A DNA stretch of 64,000 bases from BP-464 sp045805505 (GTDB lineage Bacteria; Actinomycetota; Thermoleophilia; Solirubrobacterales; Solirubrobacteraceae). A program made the translations under genes and the position numbers. The stretch lies in assembly GCA_045805505.1 (NCBI GenBank), contig JBJMLA010000100.1, positions 6,086-70,085 of the forward strand, written 5' to 3'. Shown in pieces: positions 17,229-25,356 of this stretch; the stretch's first letter is position 1; every line of letters begins with the position of its first letter. The notes beneath the pieces were generated by a model. It was not told the origin of the DNA, searched no databases, and saw nothing but the letters and a program-made list of their open reading frames with translations.

Positions 17229-17279
17229 CGTCGAGTGGACACTTCGCGGGCTCCCAGCCCGTCAACTGTCCACTCGACG
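17229..17279. repeat. palindromic repeat, copy 1
   Basis: A 13-base arm CGTCGAGTGGACA (17229-17241) is matched by its exact reverse complement (17267-17279). Further pairing inside (TT/AA and CGGGC/GCCCG) gives a long hairpin with a small loop. A second copy with nearly the same arms lies at 19381-19427. This copy sits between the oxidase stop and the GTG of the next gene on the same strand, so it could end transcription, bind a protein, or be a dispersed palindromic element. No T-run follows it. Confidence 0.75.
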
Positions 17280-17281
17280 TA

Positions 17282-18046
17282 GTGGCGGGCCGGGTGCGGC
17301 TGTACATCACCGGCGCCACGGGCTATCTCGGCAGCGAGGTGGCGCGGCAGGCCGGATGGGTGGGCGAGCGGGTCGAGGTGCTCGACGCGGACGCGGTGTA
17401 CGAGGCCGTCGCCGGCTGCGACGCGGTGATCCACACCGCCTACCGCAAGGACGACGCCCGGGTCAACGTGGAGGGCTCGGCCAACGTCGCTCGCGCCGCC
17501 GCCGCGCACGGGGCCCGGCTCGTGCACATGTCGACGGATCTCGTCTACGCCGGTGACCTCGGGCGCGCCGTCGGCGAGGACGATCCCGTGGCGCCGCTCG
17601 ATGCCTACGGGCAGAGCAAGGCGCTGGCCGAATGGGAGGTCGCCGCGGCGTGTCCGAGCGCGGTGCTGGTGCGCACGAGCCTCATCTACGGCGGCGCGGA
17701 GCCCGCGCCGCACGAGCGCATGGCGCAGGAACCGGGCGCGCGCTTCTACGAGGACGAGATCCGCTGCCCGATTCAGGTCGGCGATCTCGCCGCGGCCGTG
17801 CTCGAGCTCGCGGAGCGGCCGGAGATTGCCGGGCCGCTGAACGTCGCGGGTTCCGACGCGGTCACGCGCTGGGAGTTCGCCTCGCTGATCACGGGGCGCG
17901 ACGACCTCCCCGGGCGCGGCGGCCGGCGGGAAGACCGGGAGACCTCACGCTGGACTGCTCGCGCGCGGCGGCGCTGCTGCGCACCCCGCTGCGGGGTGCG
18001 CGGGCCGTGCTCGGCTAGCCGGCCTTCGGAAGCGTGCCGGCGATGA
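17282..18046 (+). CDS. NAD(P)-dependent sugar epimerase/RmlD-like, apparently frameshifted
   Basis: Short-chain extended-type reductase. The dinucleotide loop is YITGATGYLGSEVA (about 9-22), followed by VIHTAYRKDDARVNVEGS, HMSTDLVYAGD, and the catalytic YGQSKALAE. RmlD-like proteins reduce or epimerise NDP-sugars. After WEFASLITGRDDLP (about residue 210) the frame decays into arginine- and cysteine-rich sequence ending at 18046. A different frame continues the family's C-terminus, DLTLDCSRAAALLRTPLRG, and stops at 18018. A one-base deletion (or two-base insertion) around 17905-17935, in a GC run, explains this. It may be a mutation or a sequencing error. Confidence 0.7.
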   Translation: MAGRVRLYITGATGYLGSEVARQAGWVGERVEVLDADAVYEAVAGCDAVIHTAYRKDDARVNVEGSANVARAAAAHGARLVHMSTDLVYAGDLGRAVGEDDPVAPLDAYGQSKALAEWEVAAACPSAVLVRTSLIYGGAEPAPHERMAQEPGARFYEDEIRCPIQVGDLAAAVLELAERPEIAGPLNVAGSDAVTRWEFASLITGRDDLPGRGGRREDRETSRWTARARRRCCAPRCGVRGPCSASRPSEACRR

Positions 18047-18956
18047 TGACCTCGCCCGGCGTCTTCGGGTCCGCGGTGGTCTCGCGCGTGAGCACCATCG
18101 CGTCGAAGTCGGCGAGCTTGACGCCGTCGGGCACCAGGCCCTGGAAGCGCAACCGTCCCTTGGCGCCGACACGCGGCGTGAAGCCCAGCCGCGCCGCGTT
18201 CTTGGCGGTGATGACCCACAGGGCGTAGACGTCGCCCTTCTTGTTGGCGGGGATGCTCTGGCCCTGGAAGATCATGCCGGTCGCCTGATCCTGGGCGACG
18301 AGCGTCACCGCGGCGAGCGCCTTCGTGCTCGGCGAGCCCTTGACCGGGTTGAGGTTGACCTGGCCGAGGACCTGCTGGTCGCCGGTCGTCGACGTGCCGG
18401 TCGTCTGGGTCGTGCCGGTGCCGGCGGTCGCCCCGCCGTCGTCGCCGTTGTCGTCGTTGCCGGTGAGGACGAAGACGATCAGGAAGGCCACGGCCACGCC
18501 GACCGCGGCGAGCAGCAGCACGCCGCCCAGCCGCGAGCTCTTGGCCTGACGCTGGCGCGCCTCCTTGCGGGCGTGCAGGGCGTCGAAGGCCTCGTCGACC
18601 TCGGCGCGCTCGGACGGGATCTCCGGCAGCGCGTCGCCGGCCAGGGGACGCAGCTCGCCCGAGACGACGCGGGCCCAGGCGCGGCCGGGAGCGGAGGTCT
18701 CGAGCAGGTCGCGGGTGGCGGCGCGCTCGGAGGCGCTCTGCTGGCCGAGGAGGTAGTCGGCGATCTCGTCCTGCTCGGCCATGTCGAGCTCGTCGGCGTC
18801 CGGCCCGAGGCGGTCGAGAGCATCGCGGGCGCGCTCGCGGACGGTCTGCGGCTCGATGCGCAGCAGGCTCGCCAGGTCGTCGTAGCTCTTGCCCTGCTTG
18901 AGCAGGAGCTGGAGGACCGCGCGGCGGTCGGCGGGCAGATCGTCGATGCGAGGCAT
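18015..18956 (-). CDS. membrane anti-sigma-K-like protein with N-terminal sigma-region-4-like HTH
   Basis: Protein of 313 residues. The N-terminus (about 8-48) looks like a sigma region 4 or LuxR-type helix-turn-helix: AVLQLLLKQGKSYDDLASLL then EPQTVRERARDALDRLG. A helical stretch follows, with ARVVSGELRPLAGDALPEIP. One membrane helix is at about 149-170 (LGGVLLLAAVGVAVAFLIVFVL), then a low-complexity TGTTQTTGTSTTG linker, then a C-terminal domain like the RskA anti-sigma-K extracellular part: KGDVYALWVITAKNAARLG ... GRLRFQGLVPDG ... VIIAGTLPKAG. No separate sigma factor gene is adjacent. The ATG at 18956 avoids overlap with the divergent thioesterase gene. Confidence 0.7.
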   Translation of the reverse strand: MPRIDDLPADRRAVLQLLLKQGKSYDDLASLLRIEPQTVRERARDALDRLGPDADELDMAEQDEIADYLLGQQSASERAATRDLLETSAPGRAWARVVSGELRPLAGDALPEIPSERAEVDEAFDALHARKEARQRQAKSSRLGGVLLLAAVGVAVAFLIVFVLTGNDDNGDDGGATAGTGTTQTTGTSTTGDQQVLGQVNLNPVKGSPSTKALAAVTLVAQDQATGMIFQGQSIPANKKGDVYALWVITAKNAARLGFTPRVGAKGRLRFQGLVPDGVKLADFDAMVLTRETTADPKTPGEVIIAGTLPKAG

Positions 18957-18984
18957 TGGCTCGCGGAAGGATACGGTTCGGGCC

Positions 18985-19377
18985 ATGTCGCCAGTGCATG
19001 ACGCCCGCCAGGACGGAACGTTCGACAGCCTCGTCGGGCTCGTCGTCGACACGATCGAAGACGGCCTCGTCCACGCCCACGTCGACGTCCGCGACGACCT
19101 CAAGCAGCCCATGGGCCTCGTCCACGGCGGTGTCTACGCGTCGATCGCCGAGTCCATCACGTCGATGGCCACCCACCTCGGCGTCATGGAGGACGGCAAG
19201 AGCGCCCAGGGCCTCTCCAACCAGACCTCGTTCCTGCGCCCGATCTTCGAGGGAACGATCCACGCCGTCGCCCGCCGCCGCCACAAGGGCCGCACCACAT
19301 GGCTCTGGGAGGTCGAGATCACCGACGACCAGGAGCGCCTCTGCGCCCTCATCCGCATGACCATCGCGGTCCGCTGA
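18985..19377 (+). CDS. hotdog-fold thioesterase, PaaI type
   Basis: Protein of 130 residues. The PaaI-type hotdog signature is present: VDVRDDLKQPMGLVHGGVYASIAESI, where the HGG turn and following helix form the active site, then SNQTSFLRPIFEGTIHAVARRRHKGR and a strand VEITDDQERLCALIRMTIAV. These enzymes hydrolyse acyl-CoA thioesters, often aromatic ones or 1,4-dihydroxy-2-naphthoyl-CoA. It diverges from the anti-sigma-like gene across 28 bases. A palindromic repeat copy follows the stop codon by three bases. Confidence 0.85.
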   Translation: MSPVHDARQDGTFDSLVGLVVDTIEDGLVHAHVDVRDDLKQPMGLVHGGVYASIAESITSMATHLGVMEDGKSAQGLSNQTSFLRPIFEGTIHAVARRRHKGRTTWLWEVEITDDQERLCALIRMTIAVR

Positions 19378-19380
19378 TCA

Positions 19381-19427
19381 TCGAGTGGACACTTGACGGG
19401 ACTGGGTGCCGTCAACTGTCCACTCGA
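19381..19427. repeat. palindromic repeat, copy 2
   Basis: TCGAGTGGACA (19381-19391) pairs exactly with TGTCCACTCGA (19417-19427); inside, TTGACGG pairs with CCGTCAA, separated by one mismatched base pair from the outer stem. The right arm shares about 21 consecutive bases with copy 1 at 17229-17279, and the left arm 14. It lies in the 53-base gap between the convergent thioesterase and nadE genes, where it would work as a terminator in both directions. Confidence 0.75.
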
Positions 19428-19430
19428 CGG

Positions 19431-21146
19431 TTAGGTCTCGCGGTAGCGGTTGGTGATCGGCACGCGGCGGTCGCGGCCGAACGCGCGTGAGGTGATCTTG
19501 ATGCCGGGGGGCGACTGGCGGCGCTTGTACTCGGCGATGTCGATGAGGCGGACGATGCGGTCGACGTCCTCGGCGGGCAGGCCGCGGGCGATGAGCTGCT
19601 CGCGGCCGAGGTCGTGCTCGACGACGCCCTCGATGATGCGGTCGAGGACGGTGTAGGGCGGGAGCGAGTCCTCGTCCTTCTGGTCGGGTCGCAGCTCCGC
19701 GGACGGCGGGCGCGCGGCGATCTCGGCGGGCACGAGGCCGGGCGTGGCGCTCGAGCGGTGCTCGGTGAGCTCGTAGACCAGCAGCTTAGGGACGTCCTTG
19801 ATCACCGCGAAGCCGCCCGCGCTGTCGCCGTAGAGCGTCGAGTAGCCGACCGACATCTCCGACTTGTTGCCGGTGGTCAGCACGAGCCAGCCGAACTTGT
19901 TCGACAGCGCCATCAGCAGGTTGCCGCGGATGCGCGCCTGCAGGTTCTCCTCGGTGAGGTCGGGGTCGCGGCCCTCGAAGACCGGCCCGAGCAGTGAGTC
20001 GTAGCTCTTCATGGCCTCGCCGATCGGCAGCTCGAGCAGCTGCACGCCGAGGTTGGCGGCGAGCGTCCGCGCGTCGCCCTGCGTGCCGTCCGACGAGTAC
20101 GGAGATGGCATGACCACGCAGGTCACGTTCTCCGGGCCGAGCGCGTCGACGGCGATCAGCGCGACGAGCGCGGAGTCCACGCCACCCGACAGGCCGAGCA
20201 CGACGTGCTCGAAGCCGTTCTTGCGGGTGTAGTCGCGCGTGCCCAGGACGAGCGCGCCGTAGACCTCGTCGAGCAGGGGGAGGGGCTCGGCGACGTCGCC
20301 GCCGGGGCGCTGGGTCTCGTGCCGGCCGCCGACGCTGAACGAGCCGAGGTGCGCCACCTCCTGCTTCATCGACCGCGCGGGCGGACGCGAGCGCGTGTCG
20401 CGCAGCCGCGCCGAGGCGGCGGCCCGGGCGTCGACGTCGCAGACCAGCAGGTGCTCGGTGAACTGCGGCGCGCGGGCGATCACCCGCCCCTCGTGGTCGC
20501 AGACGAACGAGCCGCCGTCGAAGATCAGCTCGTCCTGCCCGCCGATCAGTGCGCAGTAGAGGAACGTGGCGACGGTGTCGGCGGCGCGCTGGCCGACCAT
20601 CCGCTCGCGCCGCGAGTCCTTCTCGGCGATGTAGGGCGACGCGGAGATGTTGACGATCACCGTGGCGCCGGCCAGCGCCTCGTCCGTGGCGGGCGCGCCG
20701 GGCAGCCAGACGTCCTCGCAGATCGTCAGGCCGATCTTGACGCCGTCGAGCTCGAAGACGGCGGGGCCGGGACCCGACTGGAAGTAGCGGACCTCGTCGA
20801 AGACGCCGTAGTTGGGCAGGTGCATCTTGCGGTAGACCGCCTGCACCTCGCCGTCGGCGCACAGGGCGGCGGCGTTGTAGACGTCGTCGGTGCGCTCCGG
20901 GAAGCCGATGATCGCCACGATCCCGGTCACCGAGCCGGCGATCCGGTCCAGCGCATCGCGCGCGCCGGCGAGGAAGTGCTCCTTGAGCAGCAGGTCCTCC
21001 GGCGGATAGCCGGTGATGGCCAGCTCGGGGAAGACGACGAGCTGCGCCTCGGCCGCCTTGGCCTCCTCGAGGGCGGCCAGGATCCGCTCTTCGTTGCCGC
21101 CGATGTCACCGACGACGGTGTTGATCTGGGCCAGCGCGACGCGCAT
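19431..21146 (-). CDS. nadE: glutamine-dependent NAD(+) synthetase
   Basis: Two-domain enzyme of 571 residues making NAD from nicotinate adenine dinucleotide, ATP and glutamine. The N-terminal nitrilase-type glutaminase domain carries the Glu-Lys-Cys triad: FPELAITGYPPEDLL, YRKMHLPNYG and ICEDVW. The C-terminal NAD synthetase domain (about from residue 290) has the PP-loop LGLSGGVDSALVA, and later TTGNKSEMSVGYSTLYGD. The ATG at 21146 begins directly with RVALAQINTVVGD; a GTG at 21155 is possible. A small membrane-anchored protein gene lies 10 bases upstream on the same strand. Confidence 0.94.
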   Translation of the reverse strand: MRVALAQINTVVGDIGGNEERILAALEEAKAAEAQLVVFPELAITGYPPEDLLLKEHFLAGARDALDRIAGSVTGIVAIIGFPERTDDVYNAAALCADGEVQAVYRKMHLPNYGVFDEVRYFQSGPGPAVFELDGVKIGLTICEDVWLPGAPATDEALAGATVIVNISASPYIAEKDSRRERMVGQRAADTVATFLYCALIGGQDELIFDGGSFVCDHEGRVIARAPQFTEHLLVCDVDARAAASARLRDTRSRPPARSMKQEVAHLGSFSVGGRHETQRPGGDVAEPLPLLDEVYGALVLGTRDYTRKNGFEHVVLGLSGGVDSALVALIAVDALGPENVTCVVMPSPYSSDGTQGDARTLAANLGVQLLELPIGEAMKSYDSLLGPVFEGRDPDLTEENLQARIRGNLLMALSNKFGWLVLTTGNKSEMSVGYSTLYGDSAGGFAVIKDVPKLLVYELTEHRSSATPGLVPAEIAARPPSAELRPDQKDEDSLPPYTVLDRIIEGVVEHDLGREQLIARGLPAEDVDRIVRLIDIAEYKRRQSPPGIKITSRAFGRDRRVPITNRYRET

Positions 21147-21156
21147 GGCCCTCACG

Positions 21157-21552
21157 CTACCCCGCGGCGCCCTGACCGAGCCAGCGATCGATGAAGTCCT
21201 GCAGTTGCGGGTCGTCGGGTTTCGCCACGACGATCCTGCGGCCCGCGGCCCGCGCGACGACGCCGCCGGCCTGCGGATCGCGGCGGACGATCACGGCCTG
21301 GCCCGCCTGACGCAGCGCTGGGGTGTCCGTCGCGCCGAGGCTGTCGGCCAGCTCGCGCAGCTTCGGCTCGAACGCCGGATCGGAGAAGCTCAGGACGACG
21401 TTGCCGTCCGACGGCCCGTTGGCGGCCGACGCCGCGGTGGTCGGCGTCTTGTTCGTCGTCGAGTCGTCGCGGCTGTTGAAGAAGGCGATCAGGCCGATGA
21501 CGCCGGCGACGGCGATCACGACGGCCAGGAGAGTTCCGGCGAGCTTGCGCAT
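21157..21552 (-). CDS. membrane-anchored protein of unknown function
   Basis: Protein of 131 residues with an N-terminal membrane helix (about 5-25, LAGTLLAVVIAVAGVIGLIAFF), then a serine/threonine-rich linker and a small soluble domain (about 55-128) with VVLSFSDPAFEPKLRELADSL, VIVRRDPQAGGVVARAAGRR and a terminal FIDRWLGQG. It should be anchored outside the membrane. I do not recognise the domain. It is co-directional with nadE, ten bases upstream, so the two are likely co-transcribed. Confidence 0.6.
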   Translation of the reverse strand: MRKLAGTLLAVVIAVAGVIGLIAFFNSRDDSTTNKTPTTAASAANGPSDGNVVLSFSDPAFEPKLRELADSLGATDTPALRQAGQAVIVRRDPQAGGVVARAAGRRIVVAKPDDPQLQDFIDRWLGQGAAG

Positions 21553-21592
21553 CGAGCCGCCGATTCAAGCACTCCTAGCCTTCGGAACGCGC

Positions 21593-22714
21593 ATGGCGAT
21601 TCCCGGCGGTCCTTCAGACGCGTCCCTGTCCGAGCTCCACGCGACAGCGCTGGAGCGGGCGGCGGTGCCGCTGGACTTCTTCGACGCCCATACCCACCTC
21701 GGGCACAACGATCCCGACGGCTACACGGCCACCCCGGAGCAGATCGTGGCCGGCCTGGACTCCGCGGGCCAGCGGCGCGGGCTGATCTTCCCGATGCAGG
21801 AACCCGACGGCTATCCGGGCCCCAACGACGCCGCGATAGCCGCGGCACGGGACTCCGGCGGGCGCCTCGAGGCGCTGGCGCGCATCGATCCGAACCTCGG
21901 CGACGGCGCCCTCGCCGAGGCCGAGCGCTGCCTGGCGGCCGGCGCGAAGGGCTTCAAGCTGCATCCCCGCAGCGACGCCTTCGACATGCCCCACCCGGTC
22001 GTCGAGCGGGTCATCGCGCTGGCCCAAGAGCACCGTGCGCCGGTGCTCTTCCATGCCGGCCGCGGCTTCCCGGGACTGGGCGAGGAGGTCGCCAACATGG
22101 CGCGCCGCCATCCGGACGCCCGGATCATCCTCGCGCACGCCGGCATCAGCGATCTCGGCCACCTCGGCGCGGTCGTCGCGGAGGCGCCCAACATCTTCTT
22201 CGACACCTCGTGGTGGCTCGTGGGCGACATGCTGACGCTGTTCGGCACGGTGCCGCCCGGCCGCATCCTCTACGCCAGCGACATGCCCTACGGGTCGGCG
22301 CGGTACTCGGTGATCCGCGACCTGCGCTGCGCCGCCCAGCTCGGCCTCGAGGGCGAGGTGCTGCAGTCGATCGCGGGGCAGCAGCTCGAGCGGATCCTGG
22401 CCGGCGAGGACCCGCTGGACCTCGGCCCGGCGCCCGGCTTTTCGCGCCTGGGCGAGCGCGACCTCGTCGCCGAGCGCGGGATCGCCTACCTGGCCACGGC
22501 CTGCACGGCGATGTTCCGCGGCTATGACCCGGCCGAGCCGCTGAGCCTCGCCCGCCTGGCGACCAGCCCGTCCCAGCGGCCCGAGGTCGTCCAGGCCGAC
22601 GCGCTCATCGCGCAGGCCCAGGAGCTGGTCGCCGCGCACCCGGACGATCCTCGCCAGGCGGTGTACCCGGCGATGGCCGCGCAGCTGGTCCTCGGGACCC
22701 CTGCGGCGTCCTGA
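21593..22714 (+). CDS. amidohydrolase-family metal-dependent hydrolase
   Basis: Protein of 373 residues with the amidohydrolase-2/TatD-like TIM-barrel layout. The first metal motif is FDAHTHLGHND (about 26-36); LARIDPNLGDG and GAKGFKLHPRSD follow; then LFHAGRGFPG with a metal-binding histidine, ILAHAGISDLGHL with another, and YASDMPYGS with the catalytic aspartate. The carboxylated-lysine position may be the lysine of FKLHPR. A C-terminal helical extension of about 90 residues follows the barrel. The substrate is unknown; decarboxylase or hydrolase activity are both seen in the family. The ATG at 21593 follows a short divergent promoter gap. Confidence 0.8.
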   Translation: MAIPGGPSDASLSELHATALERAAVPLDFFDAHTHLGHNDPDGYTATPEQIVAGLDSAGQRRGLIFPMQEPDGYPGPNDAAIAAARDSGGRLEALARIDPNLGDGALAEAERCLAAGAKGFKLHPRSDAFDMPHPVVERVIALAQEHRAPVLFHAGRGFPGLGEEVANMARRHPDARIILAHAGISDLGHLGAVVAEAPNIFFDTSWWLVGDMLTLFGTVPPGRILYASDMPYGSARYSVIRDLRCAAQLGLEGEVLQSIAGQQLERILAGEDPLDLGPAPGFSRLGERDLVAERGIAYLATACTAMFRGYDPAEPLSLARLATSPSQRPEVVQADALIAQAQELVAAHPDDPRQAVYPAMAAQLVLGTPAAS

Positions 22715-22734
22715 CCCGTCCATACCCTGAGGGG

Positions 22735-23829
22735 GTGACACGCCGGGTCATCGCGCACTGCGACATCGACGCCTTCTACGCGTCGGTCGAGCTGCTGCGC
22801 AACCCCGAGCTGGCCGGCAAGCCGCTGGTCGTGGCGGGCAGCGGCCCGCGCTCGGTGGTCACGACGGCCAGCTACGAGGCGCGCAAGTTCGGCATCGACT
22901 CGGCGATGCCCGCGGCGCGAGCGCGATCGCTGTGCCCGCAGGCCATCTTCATCCCGCCCGACCACACCGCGTATCGCGAGAAGAGCACCGAGGTCTGGGC
23001 GCTCGTTCGCTCGCGCATCGAGCGGGTCCAGCAGGTCGGCATCGACGAGGCCTACCTCGACGTCACAGAGTTCGAGAAGCCGCTGCGCGTGCTGCGCGAG
23101 CTGGTCGCCGCCATCGAGACCGAGACCGGGATGGTGATGTCGGTCGGCGTCGGCCCGTCGCGCCTGGTGGCCAAGACGGTCAGCGGCTCGTTCAAGCCGC
23201 GGGCGTTCAAGGCGATGTCGCGCGAGGACGCCTGCCGGCACTACGCCGCCGAGTCGACGCGGATCCTTCAGGGGATCGGGCCCAAGACCGCCGAGCGGCT
23301 CGCGACGCTCGGCGCGCGCACGGTCGGCGAGCTGCAGACCTTCGACGAGGGGTTGCTCAGCGAGCACTTCGGCGAGAACTCGGGGCCGTTCCTCAAGGCC
23401 CGCGCGTGGTTCCACGACGACTCCGAGGTCGCCGCGCCCGGGCCGGCCAAGTCGCGCTCGAACGAGACCACGTTCAACGAGGACGTCGCCGACCACGAGG
23501 AGCTCGAGGCGACGCTGGCCACGCTCGCCCAGGGGCTGTGCGAGTCGCTGCAGAAGAAGGACGTCAGGGGACGCAACATCGCCATCAAGGTCCGCCTCGA
23601 CGACTGGACGACCGTGACGCGCGCCCGGACGATCGGCGAGCGCACCAACGACCTCGCCACGGTCCTGCCGGTCGTCCTGGACCTCTTCCGCAACTACGCG
23701 CCGCCGCGGCCCGTGCGGCTGCTCGGCGTGCGGCTGGCGTCGTTCGAGGAGGCTCCCGAGCCGGCCGCCGAGGAGTCCCGCCAGCTCGTGCTGCCGTTGC
23801 CGCGCGAGGCCCTACTGTCGGTCCGATGA
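22735..23829 (+). CDS. dinB: DNA polymerase IV (Y family)
   Basis: Translesion polymerase of 364 residues. Palm residues are intact: CDIDAFYASVE near the N-terminus, YEARKFGIDSAMP, and the catalytic IDEAYLDV (aspartate-glutamate pair). The thumb helix-hairpin-helix reads GIGPKTAERLATLG, and the little-finger domain follows (NIAIKVRLDDWTTVTRARTI). The C-terminus ends RQLVLPLPRE, which fits the QLxLPL beta-clamp-binding motif, so recruitment to the sliding clamp is likely. It begins with a GTG. Its stop overlaps the next gene's ATG by four bases. Confidence 0.95.
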   Translation: MTRRVIAHCDIDAFYASVELLRNPELAGKPLVVAGSGPRSVVTTASYEARKFGIDSAMPAARARSLCPQAIFIPPDHTAYREKSTEVWALVRSRIERVQQVGIDEAYLDVTEFEKPLRVLRELVAAIETETGMVMSVGVGPSRLVAKTVSGSFKPRAFKAMSREDACRHYAAESTRILQGIGPKTAERLATLGARTVGELQTFDEGLLSEHFGENSGPFLKARAWFHDDSEVAAPGPAKSRSNETTFNEDVADHEELEATLATLAQGLCESLQKKDVRGRNIAIKVRLDDWTTVTRARTIGERTNDLATVLPVVLDLFRNYAPPRPVRLLGVRLASFEEAPEPAAEESRQLVLPLPREALLSVR

Positions 23830-24602
23830 AGCTCCATCACGTCCGTCGCGGGTCCGGTGAGCCGCTGCTGATGATCCAGGGGATGAGCGGCCACCACCTG
23901 CACTGGGGCGAGCCGTTCATGACGGCGCTGGAGGCCGACTTCGACTGCATCGCGATCGATCACCGCAGCACGGGCTACAGCCCGCGCGCAGAGGGCCCGT
24001 TCTCGCTCGCCGACCTCGCGCAGGACGCCCTGGGCGTGCTCGACGAGCTGGGCATCGAATCCGCGCACGTGCTGGGCATCTCGATGGGCGGCATGGTCGC
24101 CCAGGAGCTCGTGCTCGCCCAGCCCGGCCGCGTCCGCCGGCTGGTGCTCGGCTGCACCTACGCCGGTGGAGAGGGCCAGGCGCTGACGTCGCCCGAGGTC
24201 GCGCAGATCCTCGCCGAGGGGATGCAGTCCGGCGATCGCGCCAAGGCCCTGCGCGCGGCGTGGACGGTCAACGTCTCCGAGGCGTTCGCCGCCGACGACG
24301 CCAACTACGCCGCGTTCGAGGAGATCTCGGCGACCAAGCCGGTCGCCGTCGCGGTGATCATGCGCCAGATGCAGGCCATCGCACGCCACGACACGAGCGC
24401 GCGGCTCGCGCAGATCACCGCGCCGACGCTGGTCATCCACGGCACCGCCGACCGGATGCTGCCGTTCGCCAACGGCGAGGCGATCGCGGCGACGATCCCC
24501 GGCGCGCGGCTGGCCCCGCTCGAGGGCGTCGGGCACATGTTCTGGACCGAGCAGCCGCAGCGCTCCGCGGAGCTGGTCCGCGAGCACTGCCTCGCGGGCT
24601 AG
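23826..24602 (+). CDS. alpha/beta-fold hydrolase
   Basis: Protein of 258 residues, translationally coupled to dinB by ATGA. The nucleophile elbow is GISMGG (about 92-97), the acid lies in HGTADRMLPF, and the histidine in GVGHMFWTEQP, giving a complete Ser-Asp-His triad. The oxyanion region MIQGMSGHHLHWGE replaces the usual HG motif with QGMSG, a form common in this branch of esterase/lactonase-like proteins. The substrate is unknown. Its TAG stop interlocks with the stop of the convergent thioredoxin-TPR gene through a CTAG. Confidence 0.85.
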   Translation: MKLHHVRRGSGEPLLMIQGMSGHHLHWGEPFMTALEADFDCIAIDHRSTGYSPRAEGPFSLADLAQDALGVLDELGIESAHVLGISMGGMVAQELVLAQPGRVRRLVLGCTYAGGEGQALTSPEVAQILAEGMQSGDRAKALRAAWTVNVSEAFAADDANYAAFEEISATKPVAVAVIMRQMQAIARHDTSARLAQITAPTLVIHGTADRMLPFANGEAIAATIPGARLAPLEGVGHMFWTEQPQRSAELVREHCLAG

Positions 24603-25327
24603 TACAGCGCGGTGGCCAGGCGCCGGCGGTACTCGCGGGCGACGTCGCTGGCCACGCCGAGCTCGTCGAGCACGCCGACCACGGCCTGGCGCAGCAGGTC
24701 CTTGCGGTCGGGGTGCGCGGCGATGGCATCGATCAGCAACCCCAGGCCGCGCTCGGTCTCGCCGGCGTCCAGGGCCGCGTAGGCGTCGGGAAGCTCGGCC
24801 TCGAGCTCGAGGCGCGCGAGCAGCGCGTCGCCCTGGAAGCTCTCGCGCACCGGTTCGAGGACCGCGCGCGCCTCGTCGGGCTCGCCGCGGGCGATCAGCA
24901 GCTTGGCGAGCGGCACGGCCGCATCCGCGCGGCCGGGCTCGAGGTCCAGCGCGCGGCGCAGCGACTCCTCGTCGCCGCCCGCCGCGAGCTTCTCGGCCTC
25001 GGACGGGACGAGCTTGGCGAAGAAGCGCTCGACGGCCGGCGGTGGCTGGTTGCCGGTGAACTCGTCGACGACGCGGCCGTCCTTGAAAGCCTTGACGGCC
25101 GGGATGCCCTGGATCTGGAAGGCGCGGGCCAGCGACTGGTTGGCGTCGGTGTCGAGCTTGGCCAGCACCACCTCGCCCTCGTGCTTGGCCGCCTCGCGCT
25201 CGAGCACGGGGCCCAGCGCGCGGCACGGACCGCACCACTCGGCCCAGAAGTCGACGACCACCGGCGTGGTCTTCGAGCGCTCCAGGACCTCCTGCTCGAA
25301 GTCCGCCTCGCTGACGTCGATGACCAT
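24599..25327 (-). CDS. thioredoxin-TPR protein (YbbN/CnoX-like)
   Basis: Protein of 242 residues. The N-terminal thioredoxin domain (about 5-105) has VVDFWAEWCGPCRALGPVLE, with an intact redox pair WCGPC, and the cis-proline loop GIPAVKAF. The C-terminal half is helical with tetratricopeptide-like repeats (LLIARGEPDEARAVLEPV, ALDAGETERGLGLLIDAIAA). This layout matches co-chaperone/redox proteins such as YbbN and CnoX; in E. coli the redox pair is degenerate, while here it is complete, so thiol-disulfide activity is likely. The ATG at 25327 begins MVIDVSEADFE. Confidence 0.88.
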   Translation of the reverse strand: MVIDVSEADFEQEVLERSKTTPVVVDFWAEWCGPCRALGPVLEREAAKHEGEVVLAKLDTDANQSLARAFQIQGIPAVKAFKDGRVVDEFTGNQPPPAVERFFAKLVPSEAEKLAAGGDEESLRRALDLEPGRADAAVPLAKLLIARGEPDEARAVLEPVRESFQGDALLARLELEAELPDAYAALDAGETERGLGLLIDAIAAHPDRKDLLRQAVVGVLDELGVASDVAREYRRRLATALY

Positions 25328-25356
25328 GCGGCGCAGGGTACGAAACACTCCATCGC

